Positions 26,866-35,533 of a stretch of DNA of 64,000 nucleotides are shown here, piece by piece. How positions within the stretch are numbered: position 1 is the first letter of the stretch; each line of letters begins with the position of its first letter. The notes under the pieces were generated by a model, which saw only the letters and a list, made by a program, of their open reading frames with translations, was not told the DNA's origin and searched no databases. Made by a program: the position numbers and the translations under genes. The stretch lies in the NCBI RefSeq assembly GCF_026344005.1, contig NZ_JAPKNH010000005.1, positions 248,001-312,000 on the forward strand. The letters are read 5' to 3'. The stretch comes from Kaistia terrae (GTDB lineage: Bacteria > Pseudomonadota > Alphaproteobacteria > Rhizobiales > Kaistiaceae).

Positions 26866-27340
26866 CTGCTGCCCCGCGCTCGATGCGGACGATGAAGCTT
26901 TCGAGCCTCGCCTTCGTGCCGAGCGTTTCGGCGAAGGTGGTGCGCATGGAGGATCCTTGCGGCACCATCCAGCGCAGCGACAGCCAGTCGCGCGAGCGTC
27001 CCTTGTGGGCGAGCGCCTCGACCAGGGCGCGGGCGATGCCCCGGCCGCGCGATTCATGTCGGACGAACAGATCTTCGAGCTGGCCGACGCGCATGCCGGA
27101 TATGGCGTCCGGCAGGTCGCAGAACACGGCGAAGCCGACCAGGACACCGTCGAGCCGCGCACCCAGAATTTCGGCTGTGCGGTCGCGCAGAAGCGTTTCG
27201 GCATAATAGAGGTCGGGGTGGCGCGGCGCGCCCCGCTTCATGTCCTGCACATAGGCGGACAGCAGCGGCGCCAGTTCCTGCGCATCATCGATGGTCAGCG
27301 CGGCGGTATCGAAGCGGGTGGAAAGCGGCGGCGGTTGCAT
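26861..27340 (-). CDS. GNAT family N-acetyltransferase
   Basis: 159 residues. VGFAVFCDLPDAISG and the acetyl-CoA-binding run EDLFVRHESRGRGIARALVEAL (R-G-X-G-X-A) at about residues 92-113 mark the GNAT fold; MRTTFAETLGTKARLESF lies after it. Acceptor unknown; such stand-alone GNATs acetylate amines, amino acids or protein N termini. Start at 27340 has GGA five bases upstream. The stop TAG lies inside a class D element (CTCTAG). Confidence 0.82.
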   Translation of the reverse strand: MQPPPLSTRFDTAALTIDDAQELAPLLSAYVQDMKRGAPRHPDLYYAETLLRDRTAEILGARLDGVLVGFAVFCDLPDAISGMRVGQLEDLFVRHESRGRGIARALVEALAHKGRSRDWLSLRWMVPQGSSMRTTFAETLGTKARLESFIVRIERGAAG

Positions 27341-27583
27341 GATTCCGTGTCGGTCGTTTCGGACGCTACTGGCAGCGACCGGTCCCTTGTCCCATGTCAT
27401 AGCAATGTCGCATCGGATTCGTTGCGGATGCAATCTTGCTTTGTGCATTCGCGATCCGCCTGCGGCCAGTTGATGCGGCCAAGAGCGAATATTTCATCCG
27501 GTTCGACTGTTGATGCATCCAAGACGGCACGCCGGGATCGTGGCGGGGGTGGCGTTGCCGTTGTCTCTTCGGGAGTAACGGTC

Positions 27584-28030
27584 ATGGTGAAACATACCCT
27601 TCTCTCCGCCGCCACCGCGCTGGCCCTTGTCGTGGCCACGCTCGGCGTTTCGACGGGAGATGCTTTTGCTCAGAACTGGGGCGGACGCGGCGGCGGCAAC
27701 ATGATGTGGCGCCACGGCGGCGGCGGTTGGCATGGCGGCGGCGGGGGCTGGCATGGCGGTGGCTGGCACGGCGGTGGCGGCTGGAATGGCGGTTGGCACG
27801 GCGGCGGCGGTTGCTGGAACTGCGGCTGGAACGGCGGCTGGGGTTGGGCGCCCGCCTTCGGCCTCGGGCTTGGGCTCGGCTATGGCGTCGGCGCGTGGAA
27901 CAGCGGGCCCACGCGGGTCTGCGAGCCGGTGTTCCGGAATGTGCGGGTCCAGACGCGCCATGGCTGGCGCTGGCGCAATGTCGTGGTCGCCCGTCGGTGC
28001 TACTGGTCGGATTATGGCTATGGCTGGTAG
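27584..28030 (+). CDS. Secreted Gly/Trp-rich protein with CX25C module (first of tandem pair)
   Basis: 148 residues. Signal peptide MVKHTLLSAATALALVVATLG ... AFA. Residues about 30-95 are a low-complexity stretch of Gly, Trp, His and Asn (GGGWHGGG repeats), then a hydrophobic GLGLGLGYGVGAW. The C-terminal part is a short module: two Cys 26 residues apart with a Trp-Arg-Asn-Val-Val-Val core before the second Cys (C-E-P-V-F-R ... R-N-V-V-V-A-R-R-C). The same module occurs in the next gene. GGGAG eight bases before the start ATG. Function unknown; envelope or secreted role inferred from the signal peptide. Confidence 0.6.
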   Translation: MVKHTLLSAATALALVVATLGVSTGDAFAQNWGGRGGGNMMWRHGGGGWHGGGGGWHGGGWHGGGGWNGGWHGGGGCWNCGWNGGWGWAPAFGLGLGLGYGVGAWNSGPTRVCEPVFRNVRVQTRHGWRWRNVVVARRCYWSDYGYGW

Positions 28031-28060
28031 GGCGGCCTGAACATCCGGTTGACGAAATTC

Positions 28061-28099
28061 CTGAACCGCGGCTGAACAGGCATCTCAGCCGCGGTTCAG
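28061..28099 (+). other. Strong hairpin between the two secreted-protein genes
   Basis: CTGAACCGCGGCTGA (28061-28075) and TCAGCCGCGGTTCAG (28085-28099) pair perfectly over 15 bases with a 9-base loop, and no T run follows. It might protect the upstream message or limit read-through. Confidence 0.6.
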
Positions 28100-28166
28100 G
28101 CGTTAGACCCCTTGATAGCGCAGAGCACGCCGACATTCGGCCTGCAACGCTTCAAGGGAGTAACCG

Positions 28167-28490
28167 ATGCTCAAGCAAACTCTGATCGCTGCCGCGACCG
28201 CCCTTGTCCTCGCCACGGGTTCGCTCGCCGTCACGACGGGCAGCGCGCTCGCCGATCATCGCGGCGGGTCGCATCACAGCCGCAACCATGATCGCGGCTG
28301 GGACAATGGTCCGCGCGGCGGTCACGGTTGGGGCAAGTCACGCCAAGTCTGCCGGCCGATCGTGCGCGAGCGCAAGGTCTGGCGTCATGGTCGTTGGCAA
28401 TGGCGCAATGTCGTCGTCGGCGAGCGTTGCTATGACCAGCGTGGCGGTCGCGGCGGCCATCATGGCGGCCACGTCCGCCCGCGCTGGTAA
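28167..28490 (+). CDS. Secreted His/Gly-rich protein with CX25C module (second of tandem pair)
   Basis: 107 residues. Signal peptide MLKQTLIAAATALVLATGS ... ALA, then a His/Arg/Gly-rich stretch (residues about 30-60) and the C-terminal module: V-C-R-P-I-V-R ... W-R-N-V-V-V-G-E-R-C with the same Cys-Cys spacing and V-X-C-R/E-P start as the upstream paralogue. The start is preceded by GGGAGTAAC, similar to the upstream gene's leader. Tandem duplication with divergent low-complexity linkers is the simplest reading; function unknown. Confidence 0.6.
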   Translation: MLKQTLIAAATALVLATGSLAVTTGSALADHRGGSHHSRNHDRGWDNGPRGGHGWGKSRQVCRPIVRERKVWRHGRWQWRNVVVGERCYDQRGGRGGHHGGHVRPRW

Positions 28491-28513
28491 CCGCCAGCCG
28501 TCAGCCTGAATGC

Positions 28514-28551
28514 AAAAGGGGCCCGGACGTCGCCGTCCGGGCCCCTTTTTA
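28514..28551. terminator. Bidirectional terminator between the secreted pair and leuC
   Basis: AAAAGGGGCCCGGACG pairs with CGTCCGGGCCCCTTTT; T runs lie on both sides. It sits at the convergent end of the secreted-protein gene and leuC. Confidence 0.92.
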
Positions 28552-28577
28552 TGTCTGTCTCGCGAAAGCCTTCCGGC

Positions 28578-29996
28578 CTAGCGCCAGGTGCGGATGTCGA
28601 CGAAGTGGCCGGCGATCGCGGCGGCGGCGGCCATGGCCGGCGACACCAGATGAGTGCGGCCCTTGAAACCCTGGCGACCTTCGAAATTGCGGTTCGAGGT
28701 CGAGGCGCAACGCTCCTGCGGCTTCAGGCGGTCGTCGTTCATCGCCAGGCACATCGAGCAGCCGGGCTCACGCCATTCGAAGCCGGCGGCCTTGAACAGC
28801 ACGTCGAGGCCCTCGGCTTCCGCCTGTTCCTTCACGAGGCCCGAGCCCGGAACGACCATGGCGTTGACGCCCTCGCGAACCGTCTGGCCACGGATCATCG
28901 CGGCGGCGGCGCGCAGATCCTCGATCCGGCCATTGGTGCAGGAGCCGATGAAGATGCGCTCGACCGGGATGTCGACCATGCGGGTGCCGGGCTTCAGGCC
29001 CATATATTCAAGCGCGCGCCACTTGGACTTGCGCTTGTTCTCGTCGGCGATGTCGTCCGGGTTCGGCACGACGCCTGCGATCGAGACGACGTCCTCGGGC
29101 GAGGAGCCCCAGGTGACGATCGGCGGCAGGCTGGCGGCGTCGAGGCGGATCTCGGTGTCGAAATGCGCGCCGGGATCGGTGTTGAGCGTCTCCCAGTAAC
29201 GCACGGCCGCATCCCAGGTGGCGCCGGTCGGCGCCTTGGGGCGACCCTTGATGTAGTCGAACGTCTTCTGGTCGGGCGCGATCAAACCGGCGCGGGCGCC
29301 GCCTTCGATCGACATGTTGCAGACCGTCATGCGGCCTTCCATGGACAGCGCGCGGATCGCTTCGCCCGCATATTCCATGACGTGGCCGGTGCCGCCGGCG
29401 GTGCCGATTTCGCCGATGATGGCGAGCACGATGTCCTTGGCCGACACGCCTTCCGGCGCGACGCCATCGACCGTGACCAGCATGTTCTTGGCCTTGGTCT
29501 GGATCAGCGTCTGGGTGGCGAGCACGTGCTCGACTTCCGACGTGCCGATGCCATGCGCCAAGGCGCCGAACGCGCCATGCGTCGAGGTGTGGCTGTCGCC
29601 GCAGACGATGGTCATGCCGGGCAGGGTGAAGCCCTGCTCGGGGCCGACGATGTGGACGACGCCCTGGCGACGGTCGAGCTCGGAATAATACTCGACGCCG
29701 AACTCGGCCGCGTTCTCGGCCAGCGTTGCGACCTGCAGGGCCGATTCCGGGTTCTCGATGCCGTGGGTACGGTCGGTCGTCGGCACGTTGTGGTCGACGA
29801 CGGCGAGCGTCTTCTTCGGCTGGTGAACCGGGCGGCCGGCCATGCGCAGGCCTTCGAACGCCTGCGGGCTCGTCACTTCGTGGACGAGGTGGCGGTCGAT
29901 ATACAGAATGGTGTTGCCGTCGTCGTTCTTCTCGACGACGTGGTCGTCCCAGATCTTGTCGTAGAGGGTCCGGGGTTTGCCGTTCGACGTGGTCAT
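28578..29996 (-). CDS. leuC: 3-isopropylmalate dehydratase large subunit
   Basis: 472 residues, the family's full length. The iron-sulfur cysteines are present (GSCTNGR and C-S-M-C-L-A-M-N near the C terminus, plus one in the middle), with [12 protein letters not shown] and [14 protein letters not shown]. LeuC binds the 4Fe-4S cluster; LeuD completes the active site. Separate from leuD in this genome. It reads in the direction of the upstream rplS and methyltransferase genes, as in several rhizobia. Confidence 0.96.
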   Translation of the reverse strand: MTTSNGKPRTLYDKIWDDHVVEKNDDGNTILYIDRHLVHEVTSPQAFEGLRMAGRPVHQPKKTLAVVDHNVPTTDRTHGIENPESALQVATLAENAAEFGVEYYSELDRRQGVVHIVGPEQGFTLPGMTIVCGDSHTSTHGAFGALAHGIGTSEVEHVLATQTLIQTKAKNMLVTVDGVAPEGVSAKDIVLAIIGEIGTAGGTGHVMEYAGEAIRALSMEGRMTVCNMSIEGGARAGLIAPDQKTFDYIKGRPKAPTGATWDAAVRYWETLNTDPGAHFDTEIRLDAASLPPIVTWGSSPEDVVSIAGVVPNPDDIADENKRKSKWRALEYMGLKPGTRMVDIPVERIFIGSCTNGRIEDLRAAAAMIRGQTVREGVNAMVVPGSGLVKEQAEAEGLDVLFKAAGFEWREPGCSMCLAMNDDRLKPQERCASTSNRNFEGRQGFKGRTHLVSPAMAAAAAIAGHFVDIRTWR

Positions 29997-30060
29997 GACG
30001 TCTTCTTCCTGAAGGATAAAATGCTAGCGCGAGGGTCGATCGATCGGGGCCACTGCCCCA

Positions 30061-30195
30061 TCAAAGTCGATCGGAACCGCGATCCTCGGTGGCCTGCAGA
30101 CGGGCGAAAAACCGCCAGGGAAGCCGCGCATGATCCGTCAGCGCCGCGAATTCGGCGGTGGTCGGCTGATGGATGCGGGCGAAGGGGCTGTTCAT
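30061..30195 (-). CDS. Possible small ORF upstream of leuC
   Basis: 44-codon frame starting ATG at 30195 and ending TGA at 30061-30063. It encodes a short cationic peptide with an aromatic patch (L-P-W-R-F-F-A-R-L-Q-A-T-E-D-R-G). It lies 64 bases before leuC on the same strand. Codon use is GC-rich and plausible but the ORF is short, and no Shine-Dalgarno is convincing. It could be a leader peptide or nothing. Confidence 0.3.
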   Translation of the reverse strand: MNSPFARIHQPTTAEFAALTDHARLPWRFFARLQATEDRGSDRL

Positions 30196-30252
30196 AGCGG
30201 TTCTAAATAGCAGTCAATGACGAGCACGACAATTCAGATCATCACCGATCGA

Positions 30253-31065
30253 TCAGCGTTTTGTTGCGCCGAGCGACAGGGCAAGCGGCATGCGCGGCAT
30301 TCCGGCCGGCAGGCGGAACATGCGATCGCCAGCCTCGACCATCATCGGAAACATCCTGAAGGGTAGCACTTCGTGCTCGCGCAGGAAATCGAGTTGCATT
30401 CCGGCCTTCAGCAGCGCGTCGATGACGTCGGACGTGCCGCGCATCCACTCATAGGTGAAGTTGGTGACGAGCGGTGTCTCATCGCCTGTATAGGTCGTCG
30501 CGGCGTCGAAGCGCTGCGGCTTTTCGCGGGCCGAACGCCAGTCGTAATGCGGGCGAAGCGTGCCGTCGATCTGCTCGAATGCCTCGATCGCGGGGCTGTT
30601 GTCGGCGAAATAGAGCCTGCCGCCCGGCTTCAGCACGCCGGCGATCGCCTGCGCCCAGGCGCGGATGTCGTCGAGCCAGGTGATGGTGCCCCAGCTGGTG
30701 AAGACGACGTCGAAATCGGAGCCGAGCAGCTCCGGCGCATCATAAACCTCGCCTTCGACGAACTCAGCCGGGATGCCGGAGCGTTGCGACAGCGCCCGCG
30801 CCTTGGTTATGGCTTGGGGGGAGAAGTCGAGGCCGGTGGCGATGGCGCCGCGTCGGGCGAGGCACAGCGTGTCGATGCCGATATGGCACTGGAAATGGGC
30901 GAGCTTCAGCCCGTCGACCTGGCCGATTTCTGCGGACTCGATGGGATAGAGCACGTCCTCGCCAGCGAGGAAGCGGTCAATCGCATAGAAGCCGGTGCGA
31001 TCCTTGGCATGGATCTCGGCGCGTTCATCCCAACTGGCGCGATTGCTCTGCTTGAAGGAGTCCAT
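30253..31065 (-). CDS. Class I SAM-dependent methyltransferase
   Basis: 270 residues. Fold marks are LAHFQCHIGIDTLCLARRG (motif I, unusual Q-C-H-I-G), TGLDFSPQAITKAR and VLKPGGRLYFADNSP (motif III). The W-T-W-L-D region (TSWGTITWLDDI) is typical of a widespread group with unknown substrate. Lies between rplS and leuC. Hairpins follow its 5' end (31081-31104). Confidence 0.82.
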   Translation of the reverse strand: MDSFKQSNRASWDERAEIHAKDRTGFYAIDRFLAGEDVLYPIESAEIGQVDGLKLAHFQCHIGIDTLCLARRGAIATGLDFSPQAITKARALSQRSGIPAEFVEGEVYDAPELLGSDFDVVFTSWGTITWLDDIRAWAQAIAGVLKPGGRLYFADNSPAIEAFEQIDGTLRPHYDWRSAREKPQRFDAATTYTGDETPLVTNFTYEWMRGTSDVIDALLKAGMQLDFLREHEVLPFRMFPMMVEAGDRMFRLPAGMPRMPLALSLGATKR

Positions 31066-31111
31066 GTCGATCCTCCCAAGGCATGTCCATCTCGAAAGAC
31101 ATGCCCATTTT

Positions 31112-31143
31112 CCTAAAGAAAAGGCGGGTCGATGAGACCCGCC
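31112..31143 (-). terminator. Terminator after rplS
   Basis: On the minus strand GGCGGGTC, loop, GACCCGCC, then TTTTCTTT. It lies about 25 bases after the rplS stop. Confidence 0.88.
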
Positions 31144-31169
31144 TTCGCAATGGTTCGAAGAGGAAAGGC

Positions 31170-31556
31170 TTACGCCTTGACCTTCTCCTTGCGGGGCTCG
31201 GTCCGCTCGACGATACGAGCTGCCTTACCGCGGCGATCGCGGAGATAGTAAAGCTTCGCGCGGCGAACCTTGCCGCGGCGGACGACTTCGATCGCTGCGA
31301 TCAGCGGCGAGTAGACCGGGAAGACGCGCTCGACGCCTTCGCCATACGAAATCTTGCGAACGGTGAAGCTCTCGGAAAGGCCACCGCCGGAACGGGCGAT
31401 GCAGACGCCTTCATAGGCCTGAACGCGCGAACGCGTGCCTTCGACAACCTTCACGCTGACCTTGACCGTATCGCCGGGGGCGAAAACGGGGACGGCGCGC
31501 ATGGCGGCGACGAGTTCGAGCTGCTCTTTTTCGAGCTGTTCGATGATGTTGACCAT
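31170..31556 (-). CDS. rplS: 50S ribosomal protein L19
   Basis: 128 residues, at the usual length. Blocks: [56 protein letters not shown] and [21 protein letters not shown] structural protein at the 30S-50S interface. It normally follows trmD, but here a 2-kb stretch with a cupin, a MAPEG protein and an opposite-strand TetR regulator lies between them. Confidence 0.97.
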   Translation of the reverse strand: MVNIIEQLEKEQLELVAAMRAVPVFAPGDTVKVSVKVVEGTRSRVQAYEGVCIARSGGGLSESFTVRKISYGEGVERVFPVYSPLIAAIEVVRRGKVRRAKLYYLRDRRGKAARIVERTEPRKEKVKA

Positions 31557-31753
31557 AGTCTCAACTCCTGGATGCGGCCCTTTGCGGGACGCGAGCGTTT
31601 TAATGCGCTGTTTTCAGTTATTGTCCATCGACCTTGAAAGCCGTGGATGGCGCGCGTGTACAGGAATTGGATTGGAAAGTCCAGCCACTGGCCGTGCCGC
31701 GACCGGCTCGGGGGCACGATCTCGGGGGCGAGATTCAGCGCGGCCCGTCGCCG

Positions 31754-32233
31754 TCAGTCGGGCATGGGTCCGAGCAGGGCAAGCCCGTGCCGTTCCGCGG
31801 CGGCGAAGAGCCTGGCGAGATCCGGTTCGCCCGGCTTGCCTGGCGTCGCGTCCTCGGCCGGGTCGCTCGTCTCGGCGATGAAGTCGGCGAAGCGCGGGCC
31901 GGAGGTGAGCAGCAGCAGCCGCGCCGTCTGCTCGCCGGTGACACGAAAACCGTGCGGCACGCCGCGGGGGCCGAACGCATATTGGCCCGGTCCGACGACG
32001 AGGCTGCGGTCCCCGATGGTGATGGTCAGTTCTCCCTCGATGACGAAGAAGGATTCGTCCTCGTCGAGATGGGTATGCCAGACAGAGGCGAAGCCGGACG
32101 GAATGCGTTGTTCGATCAAGCTGAGCGACCCGCCGGTCTCCTCGCGACCGGCATGGATCCAGGTCGGCAGGTCGAGAAAGAGGCGCATCGGCGGCTTCTG
32201 GGCCTGCTGGACCAGGGAATCATAAGCGTTCAT
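31754..32233 (-). CDS. Cupin domain-containing protein
   Basis: 159 residues. The two cupin motifs are visible: F-A-S-V-W-H-T-H-L-D-E-D-E-S-F-F-V-I-E-G-E (motif 1, metal His/Glu) and P-R-G-V-P-H-G-F-R-V (motif 2). It resembles the quercetinase-like single cupins. Probably cytoplasmic. Adjacent to a MAPEG protein on the same strand; the pair plus the divergent TetR gene might form a small detoxification unit (inference). Confidence 0.85.
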   Translation of the reverse strand: MNAYDSLVQQAQKPPMRLFLDLPTWIHAGREETGGSLSLIEQRIPSGFASVWHTHLDEDESFFVIEGELTITIGDRSLVVGPGQYAFGPRGVPHGFRVTGEQTARLLLLTSGPRFADFIAETSDPAEDATPGKPGEPDLARLFAAAERHGLALLGPMPD

Positions 32234-32296
32234 GGCAGTCTCCCTTTCCGGGTCAAGATCTGGGTTGGGTCGGATGTGCCGTGACGGCGCCTGCTG

Positions 32297-32761
32297 CTAA
32301 CGGAGCGCGGTCAGGAGCGTGCTCGCGGCCATGTAGATCAGGATCAGCGAGCCGGGGGTCCAGAGCAGCGCCCGGATGTCGTGGATCTGCGCCGTCAGAT
32401 AGGCGACGAAATGCGCCAGCCGGGTGACGACGTAGCCATAGAGCAGCCATTGGGCGAGGAGGAGCGACGGCTCGGTCAGGATCCAGAGGAATCCGGCCAC
32501 GAAGAAGTAGGGAAGGCTCTCGAGGTCGTTCAGCTGGATCCGGCGAAGGCGCTCGACGCGCTCGTTCGGCTCGAGCTGTAGCGGGTGAGGCCTTGGGTTG
32601 GCGAGGGTCTTGCGGATGTCCTCGGGCGAGCGGAAGCCGCCATTTTCCCGGATCATCCGGATCACCACCAGCCAGGCCATGGCCGCGGCCTTCAGGATCA
32701 GGATCGTCGCCGCGATGACGTAGGTCGCGAAAAGCGGATTGTCGAAACTCAGCCTGTCCAT
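32297..32761 (-). CDS. MAPEG family membrane protein
   Basis: 154 residues with four predicted helices (starting about residues 10, 75, 102 and 130) and the family's ERVERLRRIQLNDLESLPYFFVAG segment, including the R-X-X-R-X-X-X-N-D-L-E-S-L/P pattern. Eukaryotic MAPEG relatives bind glutathione and lipids; bacterial function is unknown. Divergent from the TetR-family gene, and the intergenic region is AT-rich. Confidence 0.88.
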   Translation of the reverse strand: MDRLSFDNPLFATYVIAATILILKAAAMAWLVVIRMIRENGGFRSPEDIRKTLANPRPHPLQLEPNERVERLRRIQLNDLESLPYFFVAGFLWILTEPSLLLAQWLLYGYVVTRLAHFVAYLTAQIHDIRALLWTPGSLILIYMAASTLLTALR

Positions 32762-32895
32762 TGCCCGTTCCTCCGGTCGGCGCGCCCGCCGCGACTTCGA
32801 ATGACTGTTATTTGATTTTTAGACCGTCGTTCGAAAAAGTCAAATATGGAATAATTTTTAGAACTCCGGTAAAGTTTGGGGAGACAGTGGGGAGA

Positions 32896-33597
32896 ATGGC
32901 CAGCGTGACGAGTGCGGAAACGGACGGGCAGGCGAACGACAAGACGGCGGCGCGGGCGGCCAGGCGCGAGCGCAAGCGCGACCAGTCGCGCGAGGAGATC
33001 CTCGACGCCGCACGCCGCGTCCTGCTTCGGCACGGCGTCGGCGCCATGACGCTCGACGCCGTGGCGAACGAGGTCGGGATGTCGAAGACGGGGCTTTATT
33101 ATTACTTCCCGTCCAAGGACGCGCTGGTGTTCGAACTCGTCCATGGCGTTATCGAGGCGCAGGCGAAAGCGGTGCAGGCGGGAGTCGGCGCGGCGGTGGA
33201 TGGCGGCGGGGCGCTGCGGGCGATCATTGGCGGGACGGTGGAATCCTTCGCACCGCGGCTCGATGATTTCCGTCTCGCCTTCCTGTTCGGCCAGGTCGCC
33301 GGCGCTGGGGCGCTCCGCTGGGACCGCGAGCAGTTCGAGCGCATCCGGCCGCTGAATGACCTGGTGCTCGGGAAGGCGACAGAGATGTTGGGCGCCGAAC
33401 GCGCCGAGCGTCTGCCGCGCGCGGCGGTGGAGCCGCGCCTGATGGCATTCCTCGCCTATCTCGCGGCGATCGGCCTCCTGACCATGAAGGGCATGGTCGA
33501 GCCGATGGACGATCCGCTGCTCTATTCGGACGAGCAACTCGTCGAGGGTTTTGCGCGCGTGTTCGAGGCCGCCGCCGCGGCCGGAGAGGGCGGCTAA
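32896..33597 (+). CDS. TetR/AcrR family transcriptional regulator
   Basis: 233 residues. N-terminal helix-turn-helix: REEILDAARRVLLRHGVGAMTLDAVANEVGMSKTGLYYYFPSKDAL (residues about 34-80), the typical TetR pattern. A larger C-terminal ligand domain follows. The promoter region before it (32801-32880) is notably AT-rich and contains an imperfect dyad TTTTTAGA ... TTCGAAAAA at 32816-32838, a candidate operator for this gene and the divergent MAPEG gene. GGGGAG is close to the ATG at 32896; a GTG at 32905 is also possible. Its stop codon touches the trmD stop codon with no gap. Confidence 0.88.
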   Translation: MASVTSAETDGQANDKTAARAARRERKRDQSREEILDAARRVLLRHGVGAMTLDAVANEVGMSKTGLYYYFPSKDALVFELVHGVIEAQAKAVQAGVGAAVDGGGALRAIIGGTVESFAPRLDDFRLAFLFGQVAGAGALRWDREQFERIRPLNDLVLGKATEMLGAERAERLPRAAVEPRLMAFLAYLAAIGLLTMKGMVEPMDDPLLYSDEQLVEGFARVFEAAAAAGEGG

Positions 33598-34341
33598 TCA
33601 GCCCTTGTCGAGCAGGTCCGGCCGGCGCTCGCGCGTGATGCGCTCGGATTGCTGGCGACGCCACTTCGCGATCGCCGCATGGTCGCCGGAGAGCAGCACG
33701 TCGGGAATCGAGCGGCCTTCCCATTCGCGCGGGCGGGTATAATGCGGATATTCGAGCAGGCCGCCCTCGAAGCTTTCCTCGGTACCGGATTCCGTGCCGC
33801 CCATGACGCCCGGCAGCAGCCGGACGATGGCATCCAGCAACACCATGGCGCCAAGCTCGCCGCCCGACAGCACATAGTCGCCGATCGAGACTTCCTCGAG
33901 CTGGCGCGCCTCGATGACACGTTCGTCGACGCCTTCGAAGCGACCGCAGAGAATCAGCGCGCCTGGGCCGGCGGCAAGCGCGCGGACGCGCGCCTGGTCG
34001 AGCGGCTTTCCACGCGGGCTCATCAGCAGGCGGGGGCGGGGATCGTCGGCAGGTGCGGCGCTATCCAGCGCGGCTCCGACGACATCGGCGCGCATCACCA
34101 TGCCGGGTCCGCCGCCGGCCGGCGTGTCGTCGACATTGCGGTGCTTGGACGTTGCCGAGTCGCGAATGTTGATCGCGTCGAGCGACCACTTGCCCTCGGC
34201 CATCGCCTTGCCGGACAGGGACTGTCCGAGCGGGCCGGGGAACATTTCGGGATAGAGGGTCAAAATGGTAGCGCGCCAAGGACTTTTTACGCCGGGCGTC
34301 TCAGCAGCCTCGTCGGAGGTTTCCGCGAAAGAACCGCTCAC
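33598..34341 (-). CDS. trmD: tRNA (guanine-N1)-methyltransferase TrmD
   Basis: 247 residues. Methylates G37 of tRNAs. Trefoil-knot SPOUT features: [52 protein letters not shown]. It begins with GTG at 34341, overlapping the rimM stop (GTGA), so translation is coupled. Some 17 residues precede the conserved [13 protein letters not shown] block. Third gene of rpsP-rimM-trmD. Confidence 0.96.
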   Translation of the reverse strand: MSGSFAETSDEAAETPGVKSPWRATILTLYPEMFPGPLGQSLSGKAMAEGKWSLDAINIRDSATSKHRNVDDTPAGGGPGMVMRADVVGAALDSAAPADDPRPRLLMSPRGKPLDQARVRALAAGPGALILCGRFEGVDERVIEARQLEEVSIGDYVLSGGELGAMVLLDAIVRLLPGVMGGTESGTEESFEGGLLEYPHYTRPREWEGRSIPDVLLSGDHAAIAKWRRQQSERITRERRPDLLDKG

Positions 34342-34889
34342 GCCTCTTCCTCGGGCTCGCCTTCTTCCGGTCGGGCTTCGGTCTCGGGCGGCGGCACGAC
34401 GACGGCGCGACCGCCCTTGATGTCGACCGTCGGCACGATGGCGCGGGTGAACGGCAGATAGAATGTCTTGCCGCCTGTCGCCGGCTCGATCTCGATCAGG
34501 TCGCCGGCGCCGAAATTCTGCACCGAGACGATCTTGCCATAGGCGCTGCCATCGGCGAGTTCGAGCGCGATGTCGATCAGATCGGCGTGGTAGAAATCGT
34601 CGTCTTCCTCAAGCGCCGGCAGCGCGGCGCGATCGACGAACAGCTTGCGATTGCGCAGCGTCTCGGCGCCGTTGCGATCGGCAATGCCTTTTATGCGCGC
34701 GACGACATTGTCGCCCTGCATGCGCACGGAATCGATCTCGACGACGCGGCCGTCATCGAGGGTGAACGGGCCGTAATCGGCGATGCCAAGCGGCTCTTCG
34801 GTATAGGAATTGATCTTGATCTCGCCGCGGATGCCGTGAGCGGCACCGAATTGGCCGAGGAGAACCTGTTCTGGGTCCGGAGCGGGCAT
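34338..34889 (-). CDS. rimM: Ribosome maturation factor RimM
   Basis: 183 residues. Binds 30S protein S19 and helps 16S rRNA processing. The N-terminal domain begins [18 protein letters not shown] and the PRC-barrel follows ([37 protein letters not shown]). The Met at 34889 is preferred because the conserved V-L-L-G-Q-F-G-A block begins eight residues later and GAGAGA lies upstream; longer starts at 34916 and 34943 exist. An acidic tail (E-E-G-E-P-E-E-E-A) ends the protein. Confidence 0.94.
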   Translation of the reverse strand: MPAPDPEQVLLGQFGAAHGIRGEIKINSYTEEPLGIADYGPFTLDDGRVVEIDSVRMQGDNVVARIKGIADRNGAETLRNRKLFVDRAALPALEEDDDFYHADLIDIALELADGSAYGKIVSVQNFGAGDLIEIEPATGGKTFYLPFTRAIVPTVDIKGGRAVVVPPPETEARPEEGEPEEEA

Positions 34890-35035
34890 CGGTGTGGTCT
34901 CTCTGTCAACGGTCATGGCCGGATCGGCACGATGGGCTTGCATGTTGGGCTTGGCCGAATGGCGCGCAAGCTGGCCCTATCCCGCGGGGTGGGCAAGGGG
35001 ACGTCCAAAATCCGTCAGGCGACGGGTGGCGTCCG

Positions 35036-35065
35036 AAAAGCCCTCTCCCGCGTGCGGGAGAGGGC
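35036..35065 (-). terminator. Hairpin between rpsP and rimM
   Basis: On the minus strand GCCCTCTCCCGC ... GCGGGAGAGGGC is followed by four T. It may partly terminate after rpsP or be a processing signal; the operon continues beyond it. Confidence 0.5.
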
Positions 35066-35089
35066 AAAGCGAGGGAAAAAATCCCTGAC

Positions 35090-35455
35090 TTACTCGGCAG
35101 CGGCTTCAGCAGCAGCGGCTTCGATCTTCTTGGCCTTCTCGGCAGCGCGCTCCTGCGCCTTCTTGCCGGGGACTGCCTTTTCCGGGTTGACGCGCGGGTC
35201 GCGCTTGACCAGGCCGGCATCGCTCAGGAAGCGAGCAACGCGATCGGTCGGCTGGGCGCCAACCGACAGCCAATGCTTGGCGCGGTCGAGGTCGAGGACG
35301 ACGCGGTTAGCGGCTTCCTTGGCGAGCATCGGGTCGAACGAGCCGATCTTCTCGATGAAACGGCCGTCGCGCGGCGAACGGGCATCCGTGACGACGATAC
35401 GGTAGAACGGACGCTTCTTGGCACCACCGCGGGAAAGACGCATCTTGAGGGACAT
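35090..35455 (-). CDS. rpsP: 30S ribosomal protein S16
   Basis: 121 residues. N terminus [21 protein letters not shown] and [19 protein letters not shown] match S16. The Lys/Ala/Glu-rich tail ([18 protein letters not shown]) is common in alphaproteobacteria. First gene of rpsP-rimM-trmD; ffh lies 78 bases upstream. Confidence 0.97.
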   Translation of the reverse strand: MSLKMRLSRGGAKKRPFYRIVVTDARSPRDGRFIEKIGSFDPMLAKEAANRVVLDLDRAKHWLSVGAQPTDRVARFLSDAGLVKRDPRVNPEKAVPGKKAQERAAEKAKKIEAAAAEAAAE

Positions 35456-35533
35456 TGTTTTCTTCCTTTTGAAACGAGATCAGTCGAAGGGTTGGGGACC
35501 GTAGGGTCCGTATTTCTGGGTTGATTGTCCCGG

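Noticed and set aside
28551-30197. 548-codon plus-strand frame opposite leuC
   Set aside because: Shadow of leuC, which has all active-site Cys residues.
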